From Ensifer sp. USDA 6670 (GTDB lineage: Bacteria > Pseudomonadota > Alphaproteobacteria > Rhizobiales > Rhizobiaceae): a DNA stretch of 64,000 nucleotides. The notes beneath the pieces are model-generated. The model worked only from the letters and a program-made list of their open reading frames with translations, searched no databases and was not told where the DNA came from. Positions 53,796 through 62,165 of the stretch are shown here, in pieces. The position numbers and the translations under genes were made by a program. Every line of letters begins with the position of its first letter. Position 1 is the first letter of the stretch. The DNA lies in the NCBI GenBank assembly GCA_000421085.1, contig ATWE01000002.1, positions 124,001 through 188,000 on the forward strand, written 5' to 3'.

Positions 53796-56156
53796 TCACC
53801 TGTGCCTCATTACCACCAGAGTGATATCGTCATGAATCTTCTGGGTTCCGATATGTGCCATCAAATCCTCGATGATCCCGGATTTGACGTCCTCGGCGCT
53901 GCTGCCATAGCGGCACCGCGCGCTTTCGCAGAGCCTTTCGATACCGAAGAGCTCACCGCTTCCACTCTCCGCCTCGGTTACGCCATCGGTATGCAGGATG
54001 ATCATGTCGCCGCGACCGAAGGAGATTTCGCGCGTTGCGACGAAGGGGGAGATATCCGGCTCCAACCCGATCGGCAGCCCGAGATCGATCGTATCGATGC
54101 GCTCCACCTGCTCCAGATCTCTGATGACGATCAACTCCTCGTGCTGGCCGGAAAGCGTCAGCCTTGCGCCGTCATAATCGAGGAAAGCCAGGGAGAGATG
54201 CTTGTTGGTACTGGTCCTGACGAGATTCTTGTAGATTGCCCGGTTCACGCGGTTGAGAAACTGCGCCGGCTCCATCTCGCCCACTTCCTGCAATGCGCGG
54301 GCTACGGATTGAACCATCAGCATCAGCACGCCGCTCTCGAGGCCATGCCCCGTCACGTCGCCGATCCCGATCTTCAACCGCTTTCCGTCCTTCAGAACGT
54401 CGTAATAGTCGCCGCCGACCTCGTCGGCGGGCCGCATATAGGCGGCGATCTCCAGCTCGGCGATTTCCTCGAGCTCGCCAGCCTTCGGCAGGACCATCAT
54501 CTGGATACGGCGGGCGACGGCGAGTTCTGCGCCGAGACGCAGGTTCTCGCTGCGCAACTGCTCGTTCAGCGCTGATATCTGCAGGTTCGCCTCTTCAATC
54601 TCCTTCGTTCGGTCCTCGACCAGCTGCTCGAGGTTTTCGGTGTGGAAGCTGATTTCTTCCGCCATACGGTTGAAGGCTGCGCCGGCCTCGCCGACCTCGT
54701 CGCGCGTCGGAATGTCGACCCGCACCGAATAGTCCTTGGCCTCGATGCGCTTGGCGGCATTGGCAAGCGCGCTTATGCCGCCGGTGATCCGCTTGGATAT
54801 GGCGAAGACGGCGGCAATGACGAAGAACAGGGATACAAGCAGCGCCAGGACCTGATAGATCAATATCCTGTTCGTCGCCTCCGTAATGCCGGCCTGGGCG
54901 GCAAACAACGAAGCGTAGATTTCCCGTTCCGGCACGGCGATGCCGAGCAGCATCGCTTCACGGCGGACCGGGCCGGATGCCCAGAGGTTGGTCGGCTGCA
55001 ACTGTTTCAGGACGACCAGATAAGGCACCTTTTCGCCTTTTTCGTCTAGGAGGACATGCTGCAACAGCCCATCCTGGCCCAAGGGCAGTTTGGCAATAGC
55101 GGCCTGCGCGCTGTTGCGCAACGAGCGATCGAGGCCGGTGACGCCCTGGCTAGTCGTATCGCTCGACGACTGAAGGCCGATAACTCTTTCCCCGACCGGA
55201 TTGATGGCGACGACGTTGCCGTCCGACATCGTCAGAAACCCGAAACCGGTTTCGGCCACCTTGACGTTCTCGACGATCTCGGCCAGCTGATCGAGCGTGA
55301 TGTCCGCGCCGGCAGCGCCAAGAACACGGCTGCGGTCGCGCGACCACAGCGGCTGGAAGAAACTGACGATGAGCTTGCCGGTAATCGCATCGGTGTAGGG
55401 CGCGGTTCGGGTGATGTCGCCATTCACCGGACGTGACTTCGGATCACGTGCCCATTGCTCCCAGGATTCGTAAAGTCCCGGGAAGAAAAAGGACCAGAAT
55501 TCCGCCGAATTATGTCCCGGGTAGAGCCTGTCGAAGGTCTGCGCCTGGTCCGTATAGGGCGCCGTCCTGAATATCGGTCGCTCTCTAGGGCCGATATAAT
55601 ACATCTGCAGTTTCGACTGACCATTCGCGAGCAGGCTCGGCGCGACAAGATCCAGAACCGCGCTGTTCTCGATGTCCGTCTGCACGTCGGGAAGCGGAAC
55701 TTGGTTCTGGTCGAGAAGATAGCCCCAGACGCTGACGACCGACGGAGGGCCGGGCAGGTTCTGCGCCCATCCGCCTTTCTGATCGTACGTGACCGTCACG
55801 CTTCCCGGCGCGCCGCGCGCCATTGCTTCACCGACTTGCGATTTCCTCACCGGCCGATCGATCTGCTCCTGGAGTACCCCCGCCAATGTGCCCACATCGG
55901 AGTGGACCTGGCTGAGCAGCAGGTTGACGCGGGCAGCCGTCGATTCCGCATAGGAGCGGATATAGTCTTGGTTGGCTTCCTCCAGGCCGCGGCCGACTTC
56001 GGCCGCCGCATCGCGCGAAAGCCTCTGCACATTCCAGAGCGCAAGACCGCCGGTGACGAGCAGATCGAAGAGCACCGCGGTCCCGACGACGAGGACGAAT
56101 TTGGCGCGGAACGACCGCAAACCCAGACGCGCGGCGTTTTCCCCGAGTAAGCTCAT
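53796..56156 (-). CDS. Membrane sensor PP2C (SpoIIE-type) phosphatase
   Basis: 786 residues. A transmembrane helix near residues 18-42 (KFVLVVGTAVLFDLLVTGGL) precedes a ~390-residue periplasmic sensor, probably dCache, and a second helix near residue 435 (IYQVLALLVSLFFVIAAVFA). A HAMP domain, a coiled coil (EQLVEDRTKEIEEANLQISA) and the PP2C domain follow: ADEVGGDYYDVLKDGKRLKI, GIGDVTGHGLESGVLML and, near the end, DMIILHTDGVTEAESGSG supply the metal-binding aspartates. It should dephosphorylate STAS partners in response to an external signal. It overlaps the methyltransferase gene (ATGA). Confidence 0.9.
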   Translation of the reverse strand: MSLLGENAARLGLRSFRAKFVLVVGTAVLFDLLVTGGLALWNVQRLSRDAAAEVGRGLEEANQDYIRSYAESTAARVNLLLSQVHSDVGTLAGVLQEQIDRPVRKSQVGEAMARGAPGSVTVTYDQKGGWAQNLPGPPSVVSVWGYLLDQNQVPLPDVQTDIENSAVLDLVAPSLLANGQSKLQMYYIGPRERPIFRTAPYTDQAQTFDRLYPGHNSAEFWSFFFPGLYESWEQWARDPKSRPVNGDITRTAPYTDAITGKLIVSFFQPLWSRDRSRVLGAAGADITLDQLAEIVENVKVAETGFGFLTMSDGNVVAINPVGERVIGLQSSSDTTSQGVTGLDRSLRNSAQAAIAKLPLGQDGLLQHVLLDEKGEKVPYLVVLKQLQPTNLWASGPVRREAMLLGIAVPEREIYASLFAAQAGITEATNRILIYQVLALLVSLFFVIAAVFAISKRITGGISALANAAKRIEAKDYSVRVDIPTRDEVGEAGAAFNRMAEEISFHTENLEQLVEDRTKEIEEANLQISALNEQLRSENLRLGAELAVARRIQMMVLPKAGELEEIAELEIAAYMRPADEVGGDYYDVLKDGKRLKIGIGDVTGHGLESGVLMLMVQSVARALQEVGEMEPAQFLNRVNRAIYKNLVRTSTNKHLSLAFLDYDGARLTLSGQHEELIVIRDLEQVERIDTIDLGLPIGLEPDISPFVATREISFGRGDMIILHTDGVTEAESGSGELFGIERLCESARCRYGSSAEDVKSGIIEDLMAHIGTQKIHDDITLVVMRHR

Positions 56157-57331
56157 AGCGGCTTGCGCCCCGAGGCGGCCCAGATCGGCCAGCCCGCGTA
56201 ACCCTTGGGATGGAGAGCCGCAAAAATATGGTCCCGGAAACCCTGGCGGAAACGATCGATGAACTCGGGCGGGTCGCCGCGCTTTACGGCCATTTCACCG
56301 GCATAGACGTTCTCCCAGGCGGCGATGATATCGGCGAAGTCGTGAGGGTCTCCGTCGAGATTGGTGACCATGAACGATTCGACGATGATATCGTCAAAGC
56401 CGGCATCGACAAGATAGCGCTTGCTCTTCGGTCCGAGCTCCACATCCATCTCGAAATGGCTGAATAGCTTCGCGACCTCGTTGTAGGTCCATTGAATGCT
56501 CTGCGCGCGCGGCTCGCCGAGACAGTGCGAATTTTTCTCGTTGGTTATATAGACCCGTCCGCCCGGCTTGCAGATGCGGAAGAGTTCCTTCAGGAGCACG
56601 TCCGGCTGGTTGAATATCTGCAGCGAATGGCGGCAGGTGACGAAGTCGAACTGGCTATCTTCGAGCAGCATCTCGGAGGCATCGCCATAGGTATATTCGA
56701 TGTCCGTTACGCCGAAGCCGGATGCCACGTCGCGCGCATAGGCGAGGCTCGCCTTCGAATGGTCGAGCGCGACGATGCGGGCCGGCTGGAACTCCTTTCG
56801 GGCCAGCATGGCGAAGTCGCCGATACCGCAACATATGTCCGCCATCGTCATGCCCGGGCGCAGGCCGTGACGCGGGAGGATGGCGCGCTCGTGGCGCCAG
56901 GTCATTTTCGTTTGCGTGCGCAGGATCGGGATGAAGCTCGTGTTTTCCACGAAACTCTGCCCGGGGTAGAACTTCGAGTCGTAGACCTCGACGGTCACTT
57001 GAGGCTCGATCTTGTTCAAATGGGCGAACATGCGCTCGGTCCAGCCCACGACGCTCGAGGTCACGACGACGAAGCGAATGTCCGACCGCGTTCGACAGGC
57101 ATCGAGAAGGACGCGCGCGAAGGCGTGGTAGGCCGTGTTGTTCATCTGTACCAGGCGCTTGACGTTCACGTAGAGAACACCCCGCACCTCTTCGATTGCG
57201 CCTTTGAGCATCGATATGGTTGCGGCAATCTCGTCGGCCGAGCGCGGCCGCACCACCCCGGAAATAGCGAATTCCTGGCTGTTCGGGTCGAATTCCGCCT
57301 TGAAGGGAACTGCAAACGCTGTCGTACTCAC
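56153..57331 (-). CDS. STAS-like domain fused to SAM-dependent methyltransferase
   Basis: 392 residues. Residues ~1-120 resemble a STAS domain: GVLYVNVKRLVQMNNTAYHA and then SDIRFVVVTSSVVGWTER. The usual D-S-x-G is replaced by N-N-T-A. Residues ~150-300 are a class I methyltransferase with motif I MADICCGIGDFAMLARKEF, acidic loop IVALDHSKASLAYARDV, FDFVTCRHSLQIFNQPD, and LLKELFRICKPGGRVYITNE. A tail of ~90 residues follows. The fusion places a methyltransferase under possible control of the partner-switch ATPase. The methyl acceptor is unknown. It overlaps both neighbours by ATGA. Confidence 0.8.
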   Translation of the reverse strand: MSTTAFAVPFKAEFDPNSQEFAISGVVRPRSADEIAATISMLKGAIEEVRGVLYVNVKRLVQMNNTAYHAFARVLLDACRTRSDIRFVVVTSSVVGWTERMFAHLNKIEPQVTVEVYDSKFYPGQSFVENTSFIPILRTQTKMTWRHERAILPRHGLRPGMTMADICCGIGDFAMLARKEFQPARIVALDHSKASLAYARDVASGFGVTDIEYTYGDASEMLLEDSQFDFVTCRHSLQIFNQPDVLLKELFRICKPGGRVYITNEKNSHCLGEPRAQSIQWTYNEVAKLFSHFEMDVELGPKSKRYLVDAGFDDIIVESFMVTNLDGDPHDFADIIAAWENVYAGEMAVKRGDPPEFIDRFRQGFRDHIFAALHPKGYAGWPIWAASGRKPL

Positions 57332-57846
57332 CTCACCACTCCTTCAAGAGGCAGATCCACGACAAGCGTGATCGATGGCGGATCGCTTTCATCGAGCCGG
57401 ACGTTGGCATCGAAATTGATCGACAAGTCCAGAAGAACGGCCTCGCGACTCGGTGCGAGATCGGTGGAGATGGAATCAAGGTAGCGCGCATGGGCGTCGC
57501 CGTCGCGGGTCTTCGACACGGCCTCGCGATAAAACTGCCTCTGACCGGGCGGGCACGGGAACGTAAGCTCCACCCGTTCCGTCGGCCCCCATCGATAAAC
57601 CGCACACCCGATCCGGCCGTCGGGCGAGCCGCTGCGAAACGAGACCTCGAGGAGCTCGTTCAGGGCGGACGAGAAGAAATTCGAGTGGCGAACGGGATCA
57701 GTGCGATTGTGACTTATCATTCGCGCCATAAAGGTCGAGAGCTGATCGCAATGGTTCCAATCGGAAAGAAAGGCGCCCATTTCCATCTCGAACTGGAGCA
57801 AGGGCTCGAAAGCGGCTTCCGTGGGCTGGTTCTCGGCTCCGTGCAT
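57328..57846 (-). CDS. Degenerate GHKL-ATPase-like protein of the partner-switch operon
   Basis: 172 residues from the ATG at 57846, with CGGAGGA upstream; an upstream TTG is less likely. The segment FFSSALNELLEVSFRSG resembles the N-box of a GHKL ATPase (ALNELLENA), but the Asn is Val-Ser and no glycine-rich ATP lid is seen. It may be an ATPase-fold protein that binds partners without hydrolysing ATP. It is the first gene of the five-gene operon and overlaps the methyltransferase gene. No firm family assignment. Confidence 0.6.
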   Translation of the reverse strand: MHGAENQPTEAAFEPLLQFEMEMGAFLSDWNHCDQLSTFMARMISHNRTDPVRHSNFFSSALNELLEVSFRSGSPDGRIGCAVYRWGPTERVELTFPCPPGQRQFYREAVSKTRDGDAHARYLDSISTDLAPSREAVLLDLSINFDANVRLDESDPPSITLVVDLPLEGVVR

Positions 57847-57921
57847 GCGGCTTCCTCCGTTACGCAAAATAGCGACGCAAAATTCAAAGACTGCCCGAAA
57901 TAATTCCCGGCATTGACCCGC

Positions 57922-59652
57922 TCATGTTCGTTGAAGACCTGCCGCGGGGATGGCCGGCGTTTTGCGGATAAAGTCGGCTATCGCTTCCGCGCGCATCGGC
58001 ACGCCTAGAAAATATCCCTGCAGGCGGTCGCAGCCTTCTTTCCGGAGCCAAGCTGCCTGCTCCGCGGTCTCCACTCCTTCGGCGGTAACATCCATGCTAA
58101 GGCCGTGGGCGAGCGCGATAATGGAGCGCACGATCGTCTGGCTCTTCTCGTCCCTTTCTAGGTCCCTGATGAAATATTGGTCGATCTTGATCGTGTCGAA
58201 GGGGAAATTCTTCAGGTAGCTCAGCGACGAATAGAAGGTGCCGAAATCATCGAGCGAAATCTGCACACCCAGCACGTTCAAGGTATTGAGCGTATCGAGG
58301 TTGTTGATCGTACGCTCCAGAAGCACCGACTCGGTGATTTCGAGCTCGAGGCGGTCTGCGCGCATGCCGACCAGGTCGAGCGTCTGGGCCACGCGGTCCG
58401 TAAGCCCCTCGTGAAGGAATTCGGCGGGAGAGAGATTGACGGCGATCGTGAAGTGGGGCGGCCAGTCCATGGCTGCGCGGCACGCCCGCTCCAGGAGCCA
58501 ACGCCCGATGTCGCTCATCAAACCGTCGGCTTCCGCCATCGGAATGAAGACACTCGGCGGGATGATGCCGACCAGCGGGTGACGCCACCGCAAAAGGGCT
58601 TCGAAGCCGACGACCGACGCGGAGGGCTTCACCAATGGCTGATATTCCAGGAAGAACTGCCCCTCCTGAAGGGCGGTGCGCAGGCTTCGGCGCAACATTT
58701 CCCTTTGTTCCAGCACGATGAGCATCGAGCGGGTGAACGTACTTGACCGGCCCCGACCGTCCTTCTTCGCAGCATAAAGCGCGATATCGGCAGCTTTCAT
58801 CAGCTGCTCGACCTCGTTGCCGTCCGCCGGCGCGACGGCAATTCCGACGCTTGCTCCGACGAAAACGTTGATACCCTCGACCGTGAACGGTTCCTTGAAG
58901 GCGTTGATCAGTGCTTCTGCCAGACGTTCTGCCTCGCTCGGCTGATCGGCTCTCCACTGAATGACGGCGAACTCGTCCCCGGCCAGACGGTACGCAAATT
59001 CCCGATCCCTCAGGACGCTCCTGATCCGGTCCGCCGCCATCTTGAGAACGGCATCGCCTGCCCCGTGCCCCAATGTGTCGTTGATCGGCTTGAAGTCGTC
59101 CAGATCGATCTGCATGAGCGCCAATCGGGCGCCATTGGGCACAGGCAATGCGCCTCGCAGCTGATCGCTGAACTGCCGCCGGTTAGGCAACCCGGTGAGG
59201 ACGTCATGGGTTGCCTGATGCAGGAGAAGAGCACGATCGCTCTCGCTCTGACTGAACGTTTCGCGGTAGGTGGAACTGCTTTCAGCCTCGACGACGCCGA
59301 TGCCGCGCGCACTGCGGAAAATGACGAGCGTGCGTCGGCTCCCGGTCGATGCATGGGCGATCTCGACGGTTCGCGGCAATCCACTTGCAATGACGAATTC
59401 GACGGCGGACTTCGGCCCGGGCGCCAGCAGCTCCGGATAGATGTGCCAAAGGGACGTCTCGACGAGAGTATCGACGGCATAGGTCTGTCTGTGCCGCGGC
59501 GTGCATTCGACGAGTTGAAAACTCTCGTCATAAAGCGAGACAAGTTCGTCGGAACGGGCGAAAAAGTCGGCCTCGACGGAAGATGAAGCAGGCAGTGTCG
59601 TATCGCCGTCCGGCATCCTCGCCTTTCCTTCCATTCCGTGTCGCTCGAGCAA
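57922..59652 (-). CDS. GGDEF-EAL protein (c-di-GMP metabolism)
   Basis: 576 residues. Residues ~20-135 look like a PAS-type sensor (SLYDESFQLVECTPRHRQTY). The GGDEF domain begins at HDVLTGLPNRRQFSDQL; its active-site loop is AGDEF, not GGDEF. The EAL domain has FEALLRWRHP, IAVNLSPAEF, ELEITESVLL, LDDFGTFYSSLSYL, TIKIDQYFIRDL and AEGVETAEQAA, so its metal and base residues are present, although the loop 6 residue in DDFGTGYSS is Phe. Phosphodiesterase activity is likely; cyclase activity is uncertain. It lies 75 bases upstream of the partner-switch operon in the same direction and may be co-transcribed. Confidence 0.88.
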   Translation of the reverse strand: MLERHGMEGKARMPDGDTTLPASSSVEADFFARSDELVSLYDESFQLVECTPRHRQTYAVDTLVETSLWHIYPELLAPGPKSAVEFVIASGLPRTVEIAHASTGSRRTLVIFRSARGIGVVEAESSSTYRETFSQSESDRALLLHQATHDVLTGLPNRRQFSDQLRGALPVPNGARLALMQIDLDDFKPINDTLGHGAGDAVLKMAADRIRSVLRDREFAYRLAGDEFAVIQWRADQPSEAERLAEALINAFKEPFTVEGINVFVGASVGIAVAPADGNEVEQLMKAADIALYAAKKDGRGRSSTFTRSMLIVLEQREMLRRSLRTALQEGQFFLEYQPLVKPSASVVGFEALLRWRHPLVGIIPPSVFIPMAEADGLMSDIGRWLLERACRAAMDWPPHFTIAVNLSPAEFLHEGLTDRVAQTLDLVGMRADRLELEITESVLLERTINNLDTLNTLNVLGVQISLDDFGTFYSSLSYLKNFPFDTIKIDQYFIRDLERDEKSQTIVRSIIALAHGLSMDVTAEGVETAEQAAWLRKEGCDRLQGYFLGVPMRAEAIADFIRKTPAIPAAGLQRT

Positions 59653-59837
59653 GCCCCTGAGGCTACAGTTCGCTATCTTCGATGCGTGTCAATTGCCGTT
59701 TCCAATCCTGCCATTGCCAGAAAAATTATCGCGGAACGTGTCGCGGTCAATGGCGCACGACTGCAGTGAGTTAATTTGCGTGATTCCGGCGGAAAGATGA
59801 CTAGTTATCGAAGTCGGCTAAAGACACGCCGCGACGG

Positions 59838-59864
59838 CCGATCCATCTTGTCACGATGGATCGG
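59838..59864 (-). terminator. Stem-loop after the mannonate dehydratase gene
   Basis: CCGATCCATC (59838-59847) and GATGGATCGG (59855-59864) form a perfect 10-bp stem with a 7-base loop, 24 bases after the stop of uxuA (minus strand). There is no immediate T tract, but position and stability favour termination or mRNA 3'-end protection. The rest of 59653-59888 shows no gene. Confidence 0.5.
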
Positions 59865-59888
59865 TGCCGGACGCTGCGGGCGTAAGCA

Positions 59889-61097
59889 TTAACGAGTCGC
59901 GGCAGACAGTCCATAGGTCGCGTGCGAGAGAGCACGCTCTATGCCGCGCAATTCTGCAAGCCCCTTCAATCGGCCGATCGCCGGATAGCCGGGCTGGGCC
60001 CCACGGGAGAGGTCGTCGAGAATCTCCTGCCCGTGATCCGGTCGCATCGGAATCTGGTGGTCCGCCCGTCCGGCGGCGCGCCGCCGCTGCTCTTCCTTGA
60101 GCAGTTCGGCAATGACGGCCACCATGTCCGTGTCGCCCTCCAGATGCTCGTCCTCGTAGAAGGAACAGGGTGTCCGTTCCTCCTCGCGAAGGACGTTGCG
60201 CAGGTGGACGAAATGAATGCGAGACGCGAACTGGCGAGCCATGGCCGGCAGATCGTTGGCGGCAAGGGCGCCGAGAGAACCCGTGCAGAGGGTGACGCCA
60301 TTGGCGAGGCTGTCGACCTCCCGCAACATGAAGGCGTAGTCCTCGGCGTTCGAGAGAATGCGCGGCAGGCCGAGCAGCGCCCAGGGCGGATCGTCAGGAT
60401 GGGCACAGATGTTGATGCCCGCCCGTTCCGCCACCGGCGTCACCTCCGCGAGGAATTCTACCAGGTGACGCTGCAGTTTTTCGCGGCTGACGCCGTCATA
60501 GGTGCGTAGATGCTCCCGAAGCTGCGGCAGACTGTAGCCGTCGGCGGAGCCGGGGAGCCCCGCGCCGATATTGCGGGAGAGCGCGAGCCGCCGCTCCTCC
60601 GTCATTTCACGATACCGCCGCTCGGCTGCCTCGCGCGTCGCCGTGTCGTAGTCCTCGTGGGCGCCCGGCCGCTCAAGGAGATGGATGTCGAAGGCTGCAA
60701 AGTCGATCCGATCGAAGCGCATCGCCTTGGCGCCGTGGCGGGCGGTCCAGCGCAGATCGGTACGGGTCCAGTCGAGCACCGGCATGAAATTGTAGCAAAC
60801 GGTTCGTATGCCGGCGGCTGAAAGACGGCGCAGCGTTTCCTGCCAATTTGCGACGTGTTCGCGCCAGGGACCGGTCTGCGTCTTGATGCACTCGGAAACG
60901 GGAACGCTTTCCACCACCTCCCACTCCAGGCCGCCTGCGCGGACCTCCTCCTGCCTCTTGCCGATCTCGTCGACGGGCCAGACGTCGCCGGTCGGAATAT
61001 GATGCAGCGCGCTGACGATCCCGTGCGCACCGGCCTGCGCCGCGTCTTGAACGCTCACCCGGTCCACCGGCCCGAACCAACGCCATGTATGTCGCAT
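59889..61097 (-). CDS. uxuA: D-mannonate dehydratase
   Basis: 402 residues, the normal size. The family pattern MRHTWRWFGPVDRVSVQDAA, GAHGIVSALHHIPTGDVWPV and YNFMPVLDWTRTDLRW is at the N-terminal half. Metal ligands are in AGINICAHPDDPPWALLGLP, LCTGSLGALAANDLPAM and FVHLRNVLREEE. It converts D-mannonate to 2-keto-3-deoxygluconate. It is the last gene of a TRAP transporter operon, so uronates or aldonates are the likely imported substrates. Confidence 0.93.
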   Translation of the reverse strand: MRHTWRWFGPVDRVSVQDAAQAGAHGIVSALHHIPTGDVWPVDEIGKRQEEVRAGGLEWEVVESVPVSECIKTQTGPWREHVANWQETLRRLSAAGIRTVCYNFMPVLDWTRTDLRWTARHGAKAMRFDRIDFAAFDIHLLERPGAHEDYDTATREAAERRYREMTEERRLALSRNIGAGLPGSADGYSLPQLREHLRTYDGVSREKLQRHLVEFLAEVTPVAERAGINICAHPDDPPWALLGLPRILSNAEDYAFMLREVDSLANGVTLCTGSLGALAANDLPAMARQFASRIHFVHLRNVLREEERTPCSFYEDEHLEGDTDMVAVIAELLKEEQRRRAAGRADHQIPMRPDHGQEILDDLSRGAQPGYPAIGRLKGLAELRGIERALSHATYGLSAATR

Positions 61098-61106
61098 GTG
61101 AACTCC

Positions 61107-62165
61107 TTAGGAAAGAAATGTCAGCTGCACCTTGCATGCAGCGGATCGATCGCCGGCCTGCTCGAAGGCTCGAACCGCCTCGTCGACCGGAAACTGATGG
61201 GAAATGATCTGCCGCACGTCGATCCGACGATCCGAGATGAGCGCGACCGCAAGGGCGAACTCCCCGTGGAACCGCTGTGATCCGACGAGCCGCAACTCCT
61301 TGCCGACCAGCGCATGAAGCGGCAGGTTGATGTCGCCCGTCACTCCGACCTGCACGATCGTGCCGCGCGGCCGAACCGCCGCGACGGCGCTGCGCAGTGC
61401 CGGTTCGGCGGCCGAGCATTCGAACGCCACGTGGAACTGGCCCTTGTCGGTCTCGTAGGCGGCAAGCCCGGCCGGATCGCGACGGACATTGACGGTGCGG
61501 GTCGCGCCCATGGCCTTCGCCCTGGCGAGTGCCGCATCGGCCAGATCCGTCACGACGATCTCATCTGCCCCCGCATGGCGCGCCGCCGCCACCACAAGCG
61601 CACCGATCGGCCCCGCTCCCGTGACGAGCACCTTCTTTCCCCTGATTTCGCCGGCCTGGGCGACCGCGTGAAGACAGACTGCCAGCGGCTCGGCGCAGGC
61701 TGCCTCGCCGGGGCCGACCAGCGAGCCCGCGGGATGACATTGGACGGCCGGAACCACCAGCCAGTCGCGGAACATGCCCTGCGTGTGGGGGAGACGCATT
61801 GCACTGCCCAGGAAACGCATGTCGAGGCAGTGGACGGGGAGGCCTTCCCCGCAAAAGCGGCAGGTTCCGCATGGCTGGCTCGGATTGACCGCCACCAGAT
61901 CTCCGATAGCGGGACCGGAGACGCCGGCCCCGAGCGCCGCGACGCGGCCCGAGGCCTCATGGCCCGGTATGATCGGCTCACGAACCCGGACGGGCCCGAA
62001 GCCCCCGTCCTGGTAATAGTGAAGATCCGAGCCGCAGATGCCGCCGGCGGCCATCTTCAACAGCACCTCGCCATCCCCCGGGGCGGGAACGTCGGCGACT
62101 TCCAGCCGAAGATCGCGTGGGCCGTAAAGGAGTGCGAGGCGCGTGCGCATGGGTGCTCCCGACAT
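61107..62165 (-). CDS. Zinc-dependent medium-chain dehydrogenase (L-idonate 5-dehydrogenase-like)
   Basis: 352 residues from the ATG at 62165, which overlaps the TRAP permease stop by one base. The catalytic zinc site is seen in GGICGSDLHYYQDGGFGPVR and IIPGHEASGRVAALG, the structural zinc cysteines in PSQPCGTCRFCGEGLPVHC, and the NAD-binding motif in VLVTGAGPIGALVVAAARHA. The start resembles L-idonate 5-dehydrogenases. Next to mannonate dehydratase it probably oxidises a sugar acid such as L-idonate or L-gulonate. Threonine or sorbitol dehydrogenase are alternatives. Confidence 0.85.
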   Translation of the reverse strand: MSGAPMRTRLALLYGPRDLRLEVADVPAPGDGEVLLKMAAGGICGSDLHYYQDGGFGPVRVREPIIPGHEASGRVAALGAGVSGPAIGDLVAVNPSQPCGTCRFCGEGLPVHCLDMRFLGSAMRLPHTQGMFRDWLVVPAVQCHPAGSLVGPGEAACAEPLAVCLHAVAQAGEIRGKKVLVTGAGPIGALVVAAARHAGADEIVVTDLADAALARAKAMGATRTVNVRRDPAGLAAYETDKGQFHVAFECSAAEPALRSAVAAVRPRGTIVQVGVTGDINLPLHALVGKELRLVGSQRFHGEFALAVALISDRRIDVRQIISHQFPVDEAVRAFEQAGDRSAACKVQLTFLS

